This document shows positions 1 through 8,203 of a stretch of 64,000 nucleotides of DNA, one piece after another; positions within the stretch are counted from its first letter, which is position 1, and each line of letters starts with the position of its first letter. Both the position numbers and the translations under genes were made by a program. This DNA comes from an archaeon. GTDB lineage: Archaea > EX4484-52 > WAPT01. The notes below the pieces were generated by a model, which saw only the letters and a list, made by a program, of their open reading frames with translations, searched no databases and was not told where the DNA came from. The stretch lies in assembly GCA_029258795.1 (NCBI GenBank), contig JAPDKB010000002.1, forward strand, positions 172,192 to 236,191, read 5' to 3'.

Positions 1-10
1 CCTCCTTATC

Positions 11-22
11 TTTTTAAATTTT
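11..22 (+). promoter_or_regulatory. TATA-box promoter of the EF-1A gene
   Basis: A T/A-only box (TTTTTAAATTTT) lies about 70 nt upstream of the EF-1A start, leaving a leader of roughly 40 nt that carries a GAGGGTGAT ribosome binding site. The same box sequence recurs before the S10 gene. The call is by motif and position only. Confidence 0.5.
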
Positions 23-87
23 ATGCTTCAAATATGCCTTACCACAACTACCGTTAAAAAAACAAAGATTCTGAGGGTGATGTGATT

Positions 88-1362
88 ATGGCAAAAGAAA
101 AACCTCACATAAACCTTGTTACAATTGGGCACGTTGATCAGGGTAAATCCACCCTGATCGGAAGGTTGATGTACGACACAAACAGCATACCTGAAACAGA
201 AATGAGAAAGATTGAGGAGAAGGCGAAGGAGCTCAAAAAGGAGAGCTTCAAGTTCGCTTTCGTGATGGATAGATTGAAGGAAGAGAGAGAGCGTGGATTG
301 ACAATAGACATCATGCACCAGAAGTTCGAGACGGACAAGTATGAGTTCACAATAATCGATGCGCCGGGACACAGGGACTTCGTTAAGAACATGATTACAG
401 GAGCTAGCCAGGCAGATGCAGCGATACTGGTAGTGGGTGTGAAGGAAGGTGTGATGCCTCAAACAAAAGAGCACGTGTATCTGGTTAGAACTCTCGGTAT
501 AAATCAGATGATTGTGACAATAAACAAGATGGACGAGGTTAACTACGATGAGGGAGCTTACAACAAGACAAAGGAGGAAGTGGAGAAGCTGTTGAAGACA
601 GTGGGTTACGACACAAGCAAGATACCGTTCATACCAATTTCAGCATGGTACGGAGACAACGTTGCAAAGAAGAGCGACAAGACACCTTGGTATAATGGCC
701 CGACAGTAATAGAAGCGCTTGATACTCTGCAGCCACCAGAGCAGCCGATAGACAAGCCACTCAGAATACCCATACAGGACGTGTACTCCATAACCGGTGT
801 GGGTACAGTGCCTGTCGGAAGAGTGGAGACAGGTGTGCTGAAGGTTGGAGACAAAGTAGTTTTCATGCCTTCTGGCAAGACGGGAGAAGTTAAGAGTATA
901 GAGATGCACCACGAGCCGATTCAGGAAGCAAGACCTGGAGACAACATCGGTTTCAATGTAAGAGGTGTGGGTAAAGACGAGATAAAGAGAGGAGATGTCG
1001 CTGGTCACCCAGACAACCCACCGACAGTAGCTGAAGAGTTCACAGCACAGATCATAGTGTTGCAGCACCCGAGCGTCATAACAAAGGGCTATACTCCAGT
1101 GTTCCACATAAACACAGCACACGTTGCAGGTCAGATAGTGGAAATATTGAAGAAGATAGATCCAAGAACCGGAGAAGTGGTGGAAGAGAATCCGGACTTC
1201 ATAAAGCCAGGAGATGCGGCAGTGATAAAGGTCAAGCCACTCAAACCTGTGTGTATAGAGAAGCAGAGCGACTTCCCGAAGCTTGCGAAGTTCGCTATCA
1301 GAGACATGGGCATGACAGTGGCAGCAGGTATGTGTATCGACCTCGTGCCAGCGAAGGAGTAA
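88..1362 (+). CDS. tuf: Translation elongation factor 1-alpha (aEF1A)
   Basis: The product (424 aa) is the GTPase that delivers aminoacyl-tRNA to the ribosomal A site. The G domain shows G1 at residues 14-22 (GHVDQGKST), DAPGH at about 91-95, NKMD at 146-149 and a SAW motif near 183. Domains 2 and 3 follow at normal length. The ATG at 88 is preferred over the GTG at 82 because GAGGGTGAT sits 6 nt before it. The next gene is ribosomal protein S10, the usual archaeal order. The residue after HVD in G1 is Gln, where archaea commonly have His and eukaryotes Ser. Confidence 0.97.
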   Translation: MAKEKPHINLVTIGHVDQGKSTLIGRLMYDTNSIPETEMRKIEEKAKELKKESFKFAFVMDRLKEERERGLTIDIMHQKFETDKYEFTIIDAPGHRDFVKNMITGASQADAAILVVGVKEGVMPQTKEHVYLVRTLGINQMIVTINKMDEVNYDEGAYNKTKEEVEKLLKTVGYDTSKIPFIPISAWYGDNVAKKSDKTPWYNGPTVIEALDTLQPPEQPIDKPLRIPIQDVYSITGVGTVPVGRVETGVLKVGDKVVFMPSGKTGEVKSIEMHHEPIQEARPGDNIGFNVRGVGKDEIKRGDVAGHPDNPPTVAEEFTAQIIVLQHPSVITKGYTPVFHINTAHVAGQIVEILKKIDPRTGEVVEENPDFIKPGDAAVIKVKPLKPVCIEKQSDFPKLAKFAIRDMGMTVAAGMCIDLVPAKE

Positions 1363-1388
1363 ATTTGGCTGGCATCCTTTCTTTTACC

Positions 1389-1400
1389 TTTTTAAATTTT
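1389..1400 (+). promoter_or_regulatory. TATA-box promoter of the S10 gene
   Basis: TTTTTAAATTTT lies in the 93-nt gap between EF-1A and S10, about 56 nt before the S10 ATG, matching the box upstream of EF-1A. It suggests S10 has its own transcript as well as possible readthrough. Confidence 0.45.
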
Positions 1401-1455
1401 TCATACATGTTTAATATGCGTGTTTCAATTTCATGATTAGCTCAGGTGAGATATC

Positions 1456-1767
1456 ATGCAGATAGCCAGGGTCAAGCTCAGCAGTCCAGACCACCAGAAG
1501 GTGGATGAGGTATCAAGGCAAATAAAAGAGATAGCTGAAAAATTCGGAGCAGCTGTATCTGGACCAATTCCTCTACCCACCAAAAGATTGAGAATTGTGA
1601 CCAGAAAATCTCCTGTCGGGAGAGGAAGCGAAACATATGAAAGATGGGAGATGAGAATCCACAAAAGAGTTCTGGACATAACCGTTAACGATAGGGCCTT
1701 GAGGCACATAATGCGTGTTGAGGTGCCTGATGGCGTGCATGTGGAGATAGAACTCAGGGAGAAGTGA
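1456..1767 (+). CDS. rpsJ: Small-subunit ribosomal protein uS10
   Basis: This 103-residue protein is full length for archaeal S10, a head protein of the 30S subunit. It shows the family pattern of a conserved PLPTK loop and a RWEMRIHKR segment followed by the C-terminal strand VEIEL. A GGTGA ribosome binding site lies 6 nt before the ATG. It follows EF-1A, as in many archaeal str-type operons. The final codons overlap the upstream-most possible start of the ZIP transporter, but that gene more likely begins at 1794. Confidence 0.96.
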   Translation: MQIARVKLSSPDHQKVDEVSRQIKEIAEKFGAAVSGPIPLPTKRLRIVTRKSPVGRGSETYERWEMRIHKRVLDITVNDRALRHIMRVEVPDGVHVEIELREK

Positions 1768-1793
1768 TCATTTTTGTTATGAGGGGTGTGGTG

Positions 1794-2534
1794 ATGGAAA
1801 CCTTTACTTTGGTTCTTCTTTCAGCTGGTGTAGTTAGCCTTGTGGCGCTGGTTGGGGCTTTCACCCTTGTGCTGAGAGAAAGTGTGTTGCGCAAGCTGAT
1901 TTTCGCTCTTGTCGGGCTTGCTGCCGGTACGATGCTGGGCGGAGCGATCTTTCACCTTTTTCCAGAAGGTTTTCACGAGCTGGGTTATGATGTCGCTGCA
2001 AAGCTTTTCATAGCGGGTTTCGTGGCCTTCTTTATCTTGGAACGCGTGCTCTACTGGCATCACTGCCACGAGCGGGAGTGTGATGTGCACACCTTTTCCT
2101 ATCTCATCCTGATCGGAGACGCGATCCACAACTTTATCGATGGTGTCATAATCGCTGCAAGCTATCTGACCTCTATGGCAATTGGTTTTGTCTCCACAGT
2201 TGCCATAATAATGCACGAGATCCCGCAGGAGCTTGGAGATTTCGGTGTGCTTGTTTACGGGGGTTTCAGCAAAAGGAAAGCTCTACTCTACAACTTCATC
2301 TCGCAGCTTACAGCTTTAGCTGGAGCGACAACCGCTTACTTTATTTTTACAAAATCACAGGCGGCAATGGGCTTTCACACATACCTTCTTCCGTTTGCAG
2401 CCGGCGGATTCCTCTACATAGCCACAAGCGATTTAATTCCCGAGCTCCACAAGGAAAAGAATCTGAAGAAATCGCTTGTGGCCATGCTGCTTTTCCTTGC
2501 CGGGCTCGGGATGATGATGTTTCATGGGCATTGA
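1794..2534 (+). CDS. ZIP-family metal cation transporter
   Basis: This membrane protein of 246 aa has about eight hydrophobic helices. The two metal-binding signatures of ZIP transporters are visible: HNFIDG in the fourth helix and HEIPQE in the fifth. A His/Cys-containing loop (HHCHERECD) lies between the third and fourth helices. The family imports zinc, iron or manganese into the cytoplasm; the metal cannot be told from sequence. The ATG at 1794 is chosen because GAGGGGTG precedes it; in-frame starts at 1764 and 1779 lack a good site. The gene is convergent with the methyltransferase at 2538. Confidence 0.88.
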   Translation: METFTLVLLSAGVVSLVALVGAFTLVLRESVLRKLIFALVGLAAGTMLGGAIFHLFPEGFHELGYDVAAKLFIAGFVAFFILERVLYWHHCHERECDVHTFSYLILIGDAIHNFIDGVIIAASYLTSMAIGFVSTVAIIMHEIPQELGDFGVLVYGGFSKRKALLYNFISQLTALAGATTAYFIFTKSQAAMGFHTYLLPFAAGGFLYIATSDLIPELHKEKNLKKSLVAMLLFLAGLGMMMFHGH

Positions 2535-2537
2535 GAA

Positions 2538-3653
2538 TCAGTTCACTCTATCCATAACAACGATCGTGGCATCAAGATCATCGTAGTTGACCCACAGCTT
2601 TTTCTTTATTACGAATCCTTTCGGCTTTTTCAAAAACTTGAGATTACGTGAGGCGGTTATCATCACCACCCTTTCGCATCGCGAGCTTTCCACATTTCTC
2701 ATGAACTTGGCATAGAGTTTCGGGATGTTGACCTTTCTCATCCTCACACCGTACGGCAGGTCAACGCAGATGATCCTTGAACTCAGCGGTATTTTTGTGG
2801 CATCTCCGAGGTAAAAGCGGATCTTTGCATTGGCTTCCATGCTGTTGATTCTTGCTTTCCTCACCACCTCTCTGTTCCAGTCTGAAGCCGCTATGAATGC
2901 ATTAACCCGCTCCTCCTTCCAGCTTTCCTTAATCTCTTCGAGCTTCTCCTTGCTGAACCACCACAATCTCTCAAACCTGAAGCTTCTGTTTTTGTTCGGA
3001 ACTTTTGCAAGGTAATGATAGGCTTCTATCGGAATCATGCCTGTTCCACACATAGGATCGTGGAAGGTTTCGCTTTCCCCGTTTTTCAGGTTGCTCAACC
3101 TGACCATGCTGTGCGCTATCGTGCTCTTTAGAGAGGTGATGTGCACAAGCTTTCTGTACCATCGTTTATGGAGGGAATCTCCTGTGGTGTCTATTCCGAG
3201 CCAGAATAAGTTGTTGTGCACCCTCGCCATGAATCTGACATCTGGGTCTTTGAGATACACCTTAAGCCTCGTGCCTTTCTCTTTCAGGTAGGAATCTATG
3301 ATGGCCTGTCCAACAACCTTGCTGACATCAATGCTGGTGAAGTCGTGCTTCCCGGATCTTTTGGACACTACACCAAAGGTTTGGTTAGGGAGGACATACA
3401 GAGAGTAATCAACATCAAGGCACTTTTGATAGATGTCATCCAGCGTGCTGAACTCACAGCTCACAACCTCTATCATGATCCGGTGGATGGTTTTGGAAGC
3501 GTAGTTCAGCAGCATCACGTCTTCATCGCCGGCATTTTTTATTTCCAGCAGGCCCTTGTCCAGCTTTGCAGCCTTATATCCCAGCTCTACAAGCTCCTCA
3601 ATGCCGACCTCCTCAAGCCCGGGGTTGCAGGTGAGAAGGAGATCGTGCTTCAT
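2538..3653 (-). CDS. THUMP-domain tRNA (guanine-N2) methyltransferase, Trm14-like
   Basis: The 371-residue product has an N-terminal THUMP-type RNA-binding region (about 1-160) and a C-terminal Rossmann methyltransferase domain. Motif I is DPMCGTGMIPIEA and motif IV is DLPYG, in place of the usual DPPYG. This arrangement is that of Trm14/TrmN, which makes m2G at position 6 of tRNA, and of RlmL-like enzymes; tRNA is the likely substrate. The TATA-like box at 3672-3683 lies about 25 nt upstream, so the transcript is probably leaderless. Confidence 0.85.
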   Translation of the reverse strand: MKHDLLLTCNPGLEEVGIEELVELGYKAAKLDKGLLEIKNAGDEDVMLLNYASKTIHRIMIEVVSCEFSTLDDIYQKCLDVDYSLYVLPNQTFGVVSKRSGKHDFTSIDVSKVVGQAIIDSYLKEKGTRLKVYLKDPDVRFMARVHNNLFWLGIDTTGDSLHKRWYRKLVHITSLKSTIAHSMVRLSNLKNGESETFHDPMCGTGMIPIEAYHYLAKVPNKNRSFRFERLWWFSKEKLEEIKESWKEERVNAFIAASDWNREVVRKARINSMEANAKIRFYLGDATKIPLSSRIICVDLPYGVRMRKVNIPKLYAKFMRNVESSRCERVVMITASRNLKFLKKPKGFVIKKKLWVNYDDLDATIVVMDRVN

Positions 3654-3676
3654 GCTTTAGAATTGCATGCGAATTT

Positions 3677-3895
3677 TTAAATCTCGCGCTTCTTCGCCCT
3701 AACTTTATTTGCAATGAAGGTGCCGATGAACGCGCCTATGAAAGCACCAAGAGCCCCGTAGCATGCAAAAGTTATGCTGACCGAACCTTTGGTGAGATAA
3801 CTGATCATGCACATCCCGGTAAACACACCTATTCCGTACACGAAACCCATCTTAATTGGTGACTGCCTGAAACCGCACTCCGACATCTTCCTCAT
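3677..3895 (-). CDS. Small two-helix membrane protein, unknown
   Basis: The 72-residue product is not recognised. It has two hydrophobic segments (about 17-34 and 43-62), the second with a glycine zipper-like GAFIGAFIGTFI pattern, and ends in a basic tail KVRAKKR. It lies 10 nt downstream of the single-helix protein at 3906, so the two are probably cotranscribed. The ATG at 3895 is preferred over a GTG one codon earlier. Confidence 0.6.
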   Translation of the reverse strand: MRKMSECGFRQSPIKMGFVYGIGVFTGMCMISYLTKGSVSITFACYGALGAFIGAFIGTFIANKVRAKKREI

Positions 3896-3905
3896 CACAC
3901 CACAA

Positions 3906-4325
3906 TCACTCAGCTACGGGAACTCTGACTTCCCTCTGGTAGCACACCACCGCCTTTTGCTTTCCATCCGCTCTGACGAGAAAGACCGTGGTGTTAGCAA
4001 AGCTCCCGTTCAGGTAGCACACCACATCATTCCCTTTCAGCACGTTTTCGAAGCTGCAGATCACCTTTCCGGATGCTTCGGTCTTCACGTTGCTGAGGTT
4101 TGAGTTAGCACTTACGATTACAGCATTTCCCTCACATCTCGCCCAGAACGGCTCGGGCTTGTAGCCGTAATTTTCATGACCTGTCACGCGCTTCATCTCT
4201 ACATAAAAGCCAATAGCAGCAACCCCAATCAGAAAGACGCCGACGGCAAGCAAGAAAGCGCTGAACTTGGTGAGGTCGAGCTTTTTGCTCTGTGAAGCTC
4301 CCTTCGTTTGGTTTTTGGAGGGCAT
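3906..4325 (-). CDS. Single-pass membrane protein with extracytoplasmic domain, unknown
   Basis: The product (139 aa) begins with a basic, Ser/Lys-rich cytoplasmic tail of about 20 residues, then one transmembrane helix (about 23-43), then an external domain of about 95 residues. That domain carries three Cys residues and several N-x-S/T sequons, consistent with a surface location. No family was recognised. It is the first gene of a probable pair with the small membrane protein at 3677. Confidence 0.6.
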   Translation of the reverse strand: MPSKNQTKGASQSKKLDLTKFSAFLLAVGVFLIGVAAIGFYVEMKRVTGHENYGYKPEPFWARCEGNAVIVSANSNLSNVKTEASGKVICSFENVLKGNDVVCYLNGSFANTTVFLVRADGKQKAVVCYQREVRVPVAE

Positions 4326-4399
4326 TTAATACACCATTCTTCAATAGCTAATACCTCGGGATAGGGACTCAAACATTTATTTTGGTGCCGAGGGGGGGA

Positions 4400-4448
4400 T
4401 TTCCTGCCACCAGAGCAGGAAGCGCGACGAAGCTTTGCTTCGGCGGCG
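4400..4448 (-). other. T-loop intron of tRNA-Met (position 59/60)
   Basis: The 49 nt interrupt TTCGAA|T of the T loop. They form an inner helix GCCGCC/GGTGGC and a hairpin GAAGC-AAA-GCTTC. The sequence is clearly similar to the T-loop intron of tRNA-Cys at 18424. The exact junction could shift by one A. Confidence 0.85.
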
Positions 4449-4470
4449 TTCGAACCCCCGACCTCCAGAT

Positions 4471-4544
4471 TTCTCAGCGCCGTAACACAAAATCATCGCT
4501 TGCTCATTACTCGGCAAACTCATCACTCATAAGCCAACACGGCT
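4471..4544 (-). other. Anticodon-loop intron of tRNA-Met (position 37/38)
   Basis: A bulge-helix-bulge fits: outer helix CCAGA/TCTGG, central 4-bp helix CTCA/TGAG, bulges TAA and AAA, inner helix GCCGT/ACGGC. Splicing after CTCATA and before ATCTGG restores a normal loop. The start of the intron can also form a perfect 10-bp hairpin with the anticodon loop (4526-4535 with 4541-4550). Confidence 0.85.
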
Positions 4545-4667
4545 TATGAGTCTGGCGCTCTAACCAGCTGAGCTACCTCGGCACCGAACAAAAGCGTGGC
4601 TCCGTAACAGAATTTTTATCCGGCAAAATTTTATAAAAATTCACACGGCAGCTTCACAAAAACCTTC

Positions 4668-5861
4668 TTAGCGTCTTTCAAATTTTCTGGTGGCGGCTAC
4701 AAGCAGAACAGCTGCAACCAAGCTCATCACAGCTCCATACGCAAATGTTGCTCCAGCGGATACGGAGCTCCACAACACCCCAGCCACCATGCTCGCAGGA
4801 AGAGATGCAAGTCCAACAGTCGTGTGAAATGCTCCAAGAGCTGTGGCTTTAAGTTCAGGCGGAGCTATATCAGCTATCAGGGCACGCTGATTTCCGTCAA
4901 CTATGGCATAAACCACCCCGTAGAGCAGGAAAAGAAGAATGAATGCTGGAATGCTGGAGAGGGCATAAAAACCCAAACATACAGCTGAGAACAGCAGGTA
5001 GCCAAGGGAGATGACTTCACCCCTTCCGATCCTGTCGGAGAGAACTCCAAAGGGCACAGCAAAAAAGGTGTAGGAAACGTTGAAAATAATGTAAAACACC
5101 ACAGCCGTTATGGTGGCGTTCACAACACTAACGCTGTTCATGACCTTCATTATGAAGAACATGTAGCTGAAGTTCGCAAGGGCAAAAACTGTCATCGCAA
5201 CTACAACCCACCTAAGCTCGGGAGGCAGGCTTCTTAAAGCAAGTCCCAATTTTTCCACACCTTTTCCGCTTTTCACCCTTTCCTCTCTCACGAGCAGAAG
5301 GGGTATAAGCGATGCAAAGCTGAGCAAACCTGCCACGATCAGCACACTCCTAATTTCAAAGCTCATCCTCCACAATAAAAAGAGCGCTACGATCGAGCCA
5401 ACAACCGCCCCCAAGCTGTCCATGGCTCTATGAATTCCGAAACCCTCTCCTTTCCTCTTCGGCATCGATTCAGCTATTATCGCATCACGGGGAGCTGTCC
5501 TTATTCCCTTTCCAACACGCTCAGCGGAGCTGAAAAAAGCAACATGAACCCAGCTTTTGGAGAAGGGCAGGAGGAGCTTGAACACAGCCGAGATGAGATA
5601 GCCAGCGAACACTATCGGCTTCCTTCTGTTCCATCTGTCCGCAAGATATCCAGAGAATACCTTCAGCAAGCTGGAGATGCTGTCCCTCAACCCGCCAACC
5701 ACACCGAGAGCTACGCTCCCTCCACCAAGCGAGTTTATGAAAGCGGGGAGGAGTGGTGCTATCATATCGCTGCTCACATCGTTGAGAAAGCTGGTCATAC
5801 CCAGTGCATAGATGTTCCTCTTTTCCATTTGGCTGGCTGTTTTCCCGTCTTTCTTGCTCAT
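4668..5861 (-). CDS. Major facilitator superfamily transporter
   Basis: The product (397 aa) has about 12 predicted transmembrane helices in two halves. The loop after the second helix reads GYLADRWNRRKP and the equivalent loop in the second half SDRIGRGE, both forms of the MFS signature G-x3-D-R-x-G-R-R. The substrate is not evident; drug or sugar efflux and sulfonate-type transport are all possible. It follows the pyrophosphatase gene by a few bases on the same strand, so the two are one transcript. ATG at 5861 with GGAGTGA upstream is preferred over GTG at 5870. Confidence 0.85.
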   Translation of the reverse strand: MSKKDGKTASQMEKRNIYALGMTSFLNDVSSDMIAPLLPAFINSLGGGSVALGVVGGLRDSISSLLKVFSGYLADRWNRRKPIVFAGYLISAVFKLLLPFSKSWVHVAFFSSAERVGKGIRTAPRDAIIAESMPKRKGEGFGIHRAMDSLGAVVGSIVALFLLWRMSFEIRSVLIVAGLLSFASLIPLLLVREERVKSGKGVEKLGLALRSLPPELRWVVVAMTVFALANFSYMFFIMKVMNSVSVVNATITAVVFYIIFNVSYTFFAVPFGVLSDRIGRGEVISLGYLLFSAVCLGFYALSSIPAFILLFLLYGVVYAIVDGNQRALIADIAPPELKATALGAFHTTVGLASLPASMVAGVLWSSVSAGATFAYGAVMSLVAAVLLVAATRKFERR

Positions 5862-5866
5862 AGTTC

Positions 5867-6784
5867 TCACTCCCCGAACACCGTTTCAAGAGGGGGCACA
5901 ACCTGCTTCTTTCTCGACATCACTCCTTCAAGCCAAGCTTGGCCATTTTCAAACTTCACGTTAAAAGCTTTCTCAAATGGCTCGACATCATCCGCCACGA
6001 GCAGTGCTGTTGAGCCCTCCTTCATGATGTCCGTAACGAGCACAAGCACTGCAAAGAAACCCTCTTCCTCCTTCACTTTCTTCATCTCCTCCATGATCTC
6101 ATCCTTTCTGGAAAGCACTTCCTCGCCATCAACCACTTCCAGCTGGTCTATCAACACCCTTTTACCGGCGAATTCGTACACCTTGTAGTCATTATATATC
6201 AGATCACGAGCGCTTTTCTCACTCAGAGCAGATTTCGCCTTGAACATCTCTATACCCCACGCTTCCATGTTTTCCACGCCTGCGATCTCCGCAAGCTTCC
6301 TTGCCATCTCTTTATCCTCACTGGTGGTTGTGGGCGACTTGAAGATAACAGTGTCTGAAAGGATCGCGGAAAGCAGGATTCCTGCTATGTTTTCGGGCAT
6401 TTTAACTCCTTTCTGGAAGAATTTGTTTGCAATGATCGTGGCTGTGCTGCCCGCAGGAACTGTCAGGAAGTAGATGGGTCTGTCCCAGCCGAACTTGATC
6501 TTGTGGTGATCCACCACCTCCACTATGTTCGCCTGCTCTATATCATCGGCACTCTGATCAAACTCGTTGTGATCAACAAGCACAACATCTTTGTCAGCTG
6601 CGCTTTCAAGCAAAGGTGGAGCATCCATCTCAAATTTCTCGAGCACAAGCTTCGTTTCGTTATTTATCTCGCCAAGCCGGAAAGCTTTTGCCTCTTCCCC
6701 TATCACATTCTTGAGGTACGCGTACGCTATGGCCGAGCAGATGGAGTCCGTGTCCGGGCTTTTATGGCCGAAGACATGCAGCAT
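5867..6784 (-). CDS. ppaC: Manganese-dependent inorganic pyrophosphatase (family II, DHH)
   Basis: This cytoplasmic enzyme of 305 aa hydrolyses pyrophosphate to phosphate, pulling biosynthetic reactions forward. The DHH-family motifs are all present: GHKSPDTDS near the N-terminus, VDHNEF, the DHH motif in VVDHH, and ILSDT; the C-terminal DHHA2 domain contains SRKKQVVPPL, the substrate-binding basic motif. Length is normal for the family. The ATG at 6784 follows a strong GGAGGTGAT site; the in-frame ATG at 6805 lies upstream of that site. It is the first gene of a pair with the MFS permease. Confidence 0.95.
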   Translation of the reverse strand: MLHVFGHKSPDTDSICSAIAYAYLKNVIGEEAKAFRLGEINNETKLVLEKFEMDAPPLLESAADKDVVLVDHNEFDQSADDIEQANIVEVVDHHKIKFGWDRPIYFLTVPAGSTATIIANKFFQKGVKMPENIAGILLSAILSDTVIFKSPTTTSEDKEMARKLAEIAGVENMEAWGIEMFKAKSALSEKSARDLIYNDYKVYEFAGKRVLIDQLEVVDGEEVLSRKDEIMEEMKKVKEEEGFFAVLVLVTDIMKEGSTALLVADDVEPFEKAFNVKFENGQAWLEGVMSRKKQVVPPLETVFGE

Positions 6785-6850
6785 AATATCATCACCTCCT
6801 TTCACATACGGGACTTAAAATTAAGCGTGCCTAAACTTTAAAACCGTAAT

Positions 6851-6860
6851 CTTTATTTAG
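6851..6860 (+). promoter_or_regulatory. TATA box for the V4R-domain gene
   Basis: CTTTATTTAG lies about 40 nt before the ATG at 6894 in the divergent gap with the pyrophosphatase gene. A GGTGA ribosome binding site follows. Confidence 0.4.
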
Positions 6861-6893
6861 ATCAAAGACCATTCTATTATCTCGGTGATGGAA

Positions 6894-7490
6894 ATGGCGG
6901 AGGAGGAAAGGGCAGAGACGGAAGACCTGATTAACTTTCTTGCTCGGGATATAGGGCAGAAGATAATGCAGTTATATGGAGGCAAACCGGAAAAGATAAG
7001 GAAGAAGCTTGGAGATCATGTTCATATTCTCGAGCTTCAGAATCGCCTCACATCTATAGTGCTCTTTACCATGGGTATGAAAGCTGCTGTCATGGGAGCA
7101 GGTCAAACCGTTGGGAGTGCAATGGCATCTTACATGACGCTATGCTGTGATGTTACGTCCAAAATGAAAAAGTTCCAGCAGGCAAAAACCCTGAAAGAAG
7201 CTAAGAACTCCGAGCTCATGAAAATGCTCAAGGAGCTCTTTGAGAAGACAGGATTGGGCATTCTGGATATGGAAGAATTCGAGAAAGATGAAAGGATTGT
7301 GCTCAGCATAGAGGAGTGTGTGGAAAGCGCAGGCCTTCCTAATGTCGGAAAGAAGGTCTGCTATTACATGTCCGGATATCTGGAGGGATTGTTCAGCGTC
7401 TTTCTCGGAAAGGAGGTGAAGTGCCGCGAGCTTAAATGTGTGGCGAAGGGCGATAAGAAATGCGTATTTGAAATCGAGATCCTGGAGTGA
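6894..7490 (+). CDS. V4R (4-vinyl reductase) domain protein
   Basis: The 198-residue protein has a helical N-terminal region and a C-terminal V4R domain (about 120-198) with the family's conserved cysteines in CYYMSGY, CRELKC and KKCVFEIE. V4R domains bind small hydrophobic molecules or metals and occur in bacteriochlorophyll enzymes, NtrC-type regulators and the archaeal redox regulator MsvR. No DNA-binding motif is seen here, so it is a sensor or binding protein rather than a transcription factor by itself. Its neighbours downstream form a sulfur-uptake cassette with a separate promoter. The first codon could also be GTG 6885 or ATG 6888. Confidence 0.75.
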   Translation: MAEEERAETEDLINFLARDIGQKIMQLYGGKPEKIRKKLGDHVHILELQNRLTSIVLFTMGMKAAVMGAGQTVGSAMASYMTLCCDVTSKMKKFQQAKTLKEAKNSELMKMLKELFEKTGLGILDMEEFEKDERIVLSIEECVESAGLPNVGKKVCYYMSGYLEGLFSVFLGKEVKCRELKCVAKGDKKCVFEIEILE

Positions 7491-7517
7491 GGAGGGTTTC
7501 TTGAGATATAGGGATAT

Positions 7518-7527
7518 CTTTATATAG
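7518..7527 (+). promoter_or_regulatory. TATA box for the TusA-YedE operon
   Basis: CTTTATATAG is centred about 28 nt before the ATG at 7551, with no ribosome binding site between, so the first gene is probably translated from a leaderless mRNA. Confidence 0.5.
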
Positions 7528-7550
7528 TTTTTAACCCCCCATTTTAAAAC

Positions 7551-7769
7551 ATGGCGACGGTAATAGATGTGACGGGCAAAGTCTGTCCATATCCGGTCGT
7601 GGTGGCTCTTGACAAGCTCAGAGAGATCAGCAAAAAGGGCGGAACGCTCGAGATCATAACGGACGAGCCCTTGGCAACCAGAAGCGTACCTGACGAGGCA
7701 AAAAGGCTTGGATTCAGAGCAACTGTAGAAAGAGTGGACAAGGGATGGAAGATAGTGATAAAAAAGTGA
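7551..7769 (+). CDS. TusA/SirA-like sulfur carrier protein
   Basis: This 72-residue protein has the two-layer TusA fold and the signature CPYPVV (CPxP) near residue 12, where the Cys carries persulfide sulfur. TusA-like proteins encoded beside YeeE/YedE channels (TsuB beside TsuA) accept or process sulfur brought in by thiosulfate uptake. The two downstream genes encode such membrane proteins and follow within 11 nt, so this is the cytoplasmic partner in a three-gene operon. A role in tRNA thiolation or selenium metabolism is possible but less likely in this context. Confidence 0.88.
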   Translation: MATVIDVTGKVCPYPVVVALDKLREISKKGGTLEIITDEPLATRSVPDEAKRLGFRATVERVDKGWKIVIKK

Positions 7770-7780
7770 GGTGAGGATTG

Positions 7781-8203
7781 ATGGGGCTTAAGGAGTTCTC
7801 ATCCAAGGTCTGGGTTGGAGCAGTGCTCTTTTCGATCGTCAACGTCTTCATGTACTACAGCATCGGCAAGTTCTGGATCGGAGGGAGCAGCTTCCTGCCA
7901 CTGATCGGCAGTCAGGTACAGAAGTTCCTGTTTCCACTGGTGGTCAATGCAGGAGTGGTGGTTGGGACATTTCTGGCAGCGTTGCTCACGAGGGAGTTCA
8001 TAATAAGGAAGCCAACCTCTGACATAGTGAAGAGATCAATACTCGGTGGCTTCCTTATGGGTATAGGAGTTACATTAGCTCCAGGAACATGCTCCACACC
8101 GTTCGTCACAGGAATGCCAATGCTGGGAGTGAACTCCTTCCTGTCAGTGATCGGTATAGTGATTGGAGCATATATAGGATACAGATGGGTGGGTAGAAAA
8201 TGA
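7781..8203 (+). CDS. YeeE/YedE-family sulfur transport protein, half 1
   Basis: The 140-residue membrane protein has about four hydrophobic helices and matches one half of a YeeE/YedE (TsuA-type) channel. A Cys sits in the conserved position of LAPGTCSTPF, where TsuA uses Cys residues to relay thiosulfate. The ATG at 7781 follows AGGTGAGG. Its last bases overlap the start of the second half by 4 nt, so the two halves are made together and presumably form one transporter. Confidence 0.82.
   Translation: MGLKEFSSKVWVGAVLFSIVNVFMYYSIGKFWIGGSSFLPLIGSQVQKFLFPLVVNAGVVVGTFLAALLTREFIIRKPTSDIVKRSILGGFLMGIGVTLAPGTCSTPFVTGMPMLGVNSFLSVIGIVIGAYIGYRWVGRK

Larger units (their letters stand above)
4383..4582 (-). 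tRNA. Elongator tRNA-Met (CAT) with two introns and encoded CCA
   Basis: Read on the minus strand, the gene starts GCCGAGG at 4582 and ends CCTCGGC-A-CCA at 4383. The D arm is GCTC/GAGC, the anticodon stem CCAGA/TCTGG with loop CTCATAA, and the T arm GGGGG/CCCCC with loop TTCGAAT. Removing a 74-nt intron (4471-4544) after position 37 and a 49-nt intron (4400-4448) in the T loop leaves a 77-nt tRNA including CCA. The acceptor and anticodon arms look like archaeal elongator Met rather than initiator; tRNA-Ile2 (CAT) is the less likely alternative. Confidence 0.9.

Noticed and set aside
4471..4544. Possible C/D-box guide RNA inside the tRNA-Met anticodon intron
   Set aside because: GTGATGA and CTGA-like boxes are present, but the spacing between C and D' boxes is too short and no clear D' box or guide target is seen.
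5430..6188. 252-codon open frame on the plus strand
   Set aside because: It lies entirely opposite the MFS and pyrophosphatase genes and is Ser/Thr-rich low complexity, typical of an antisense shadow.
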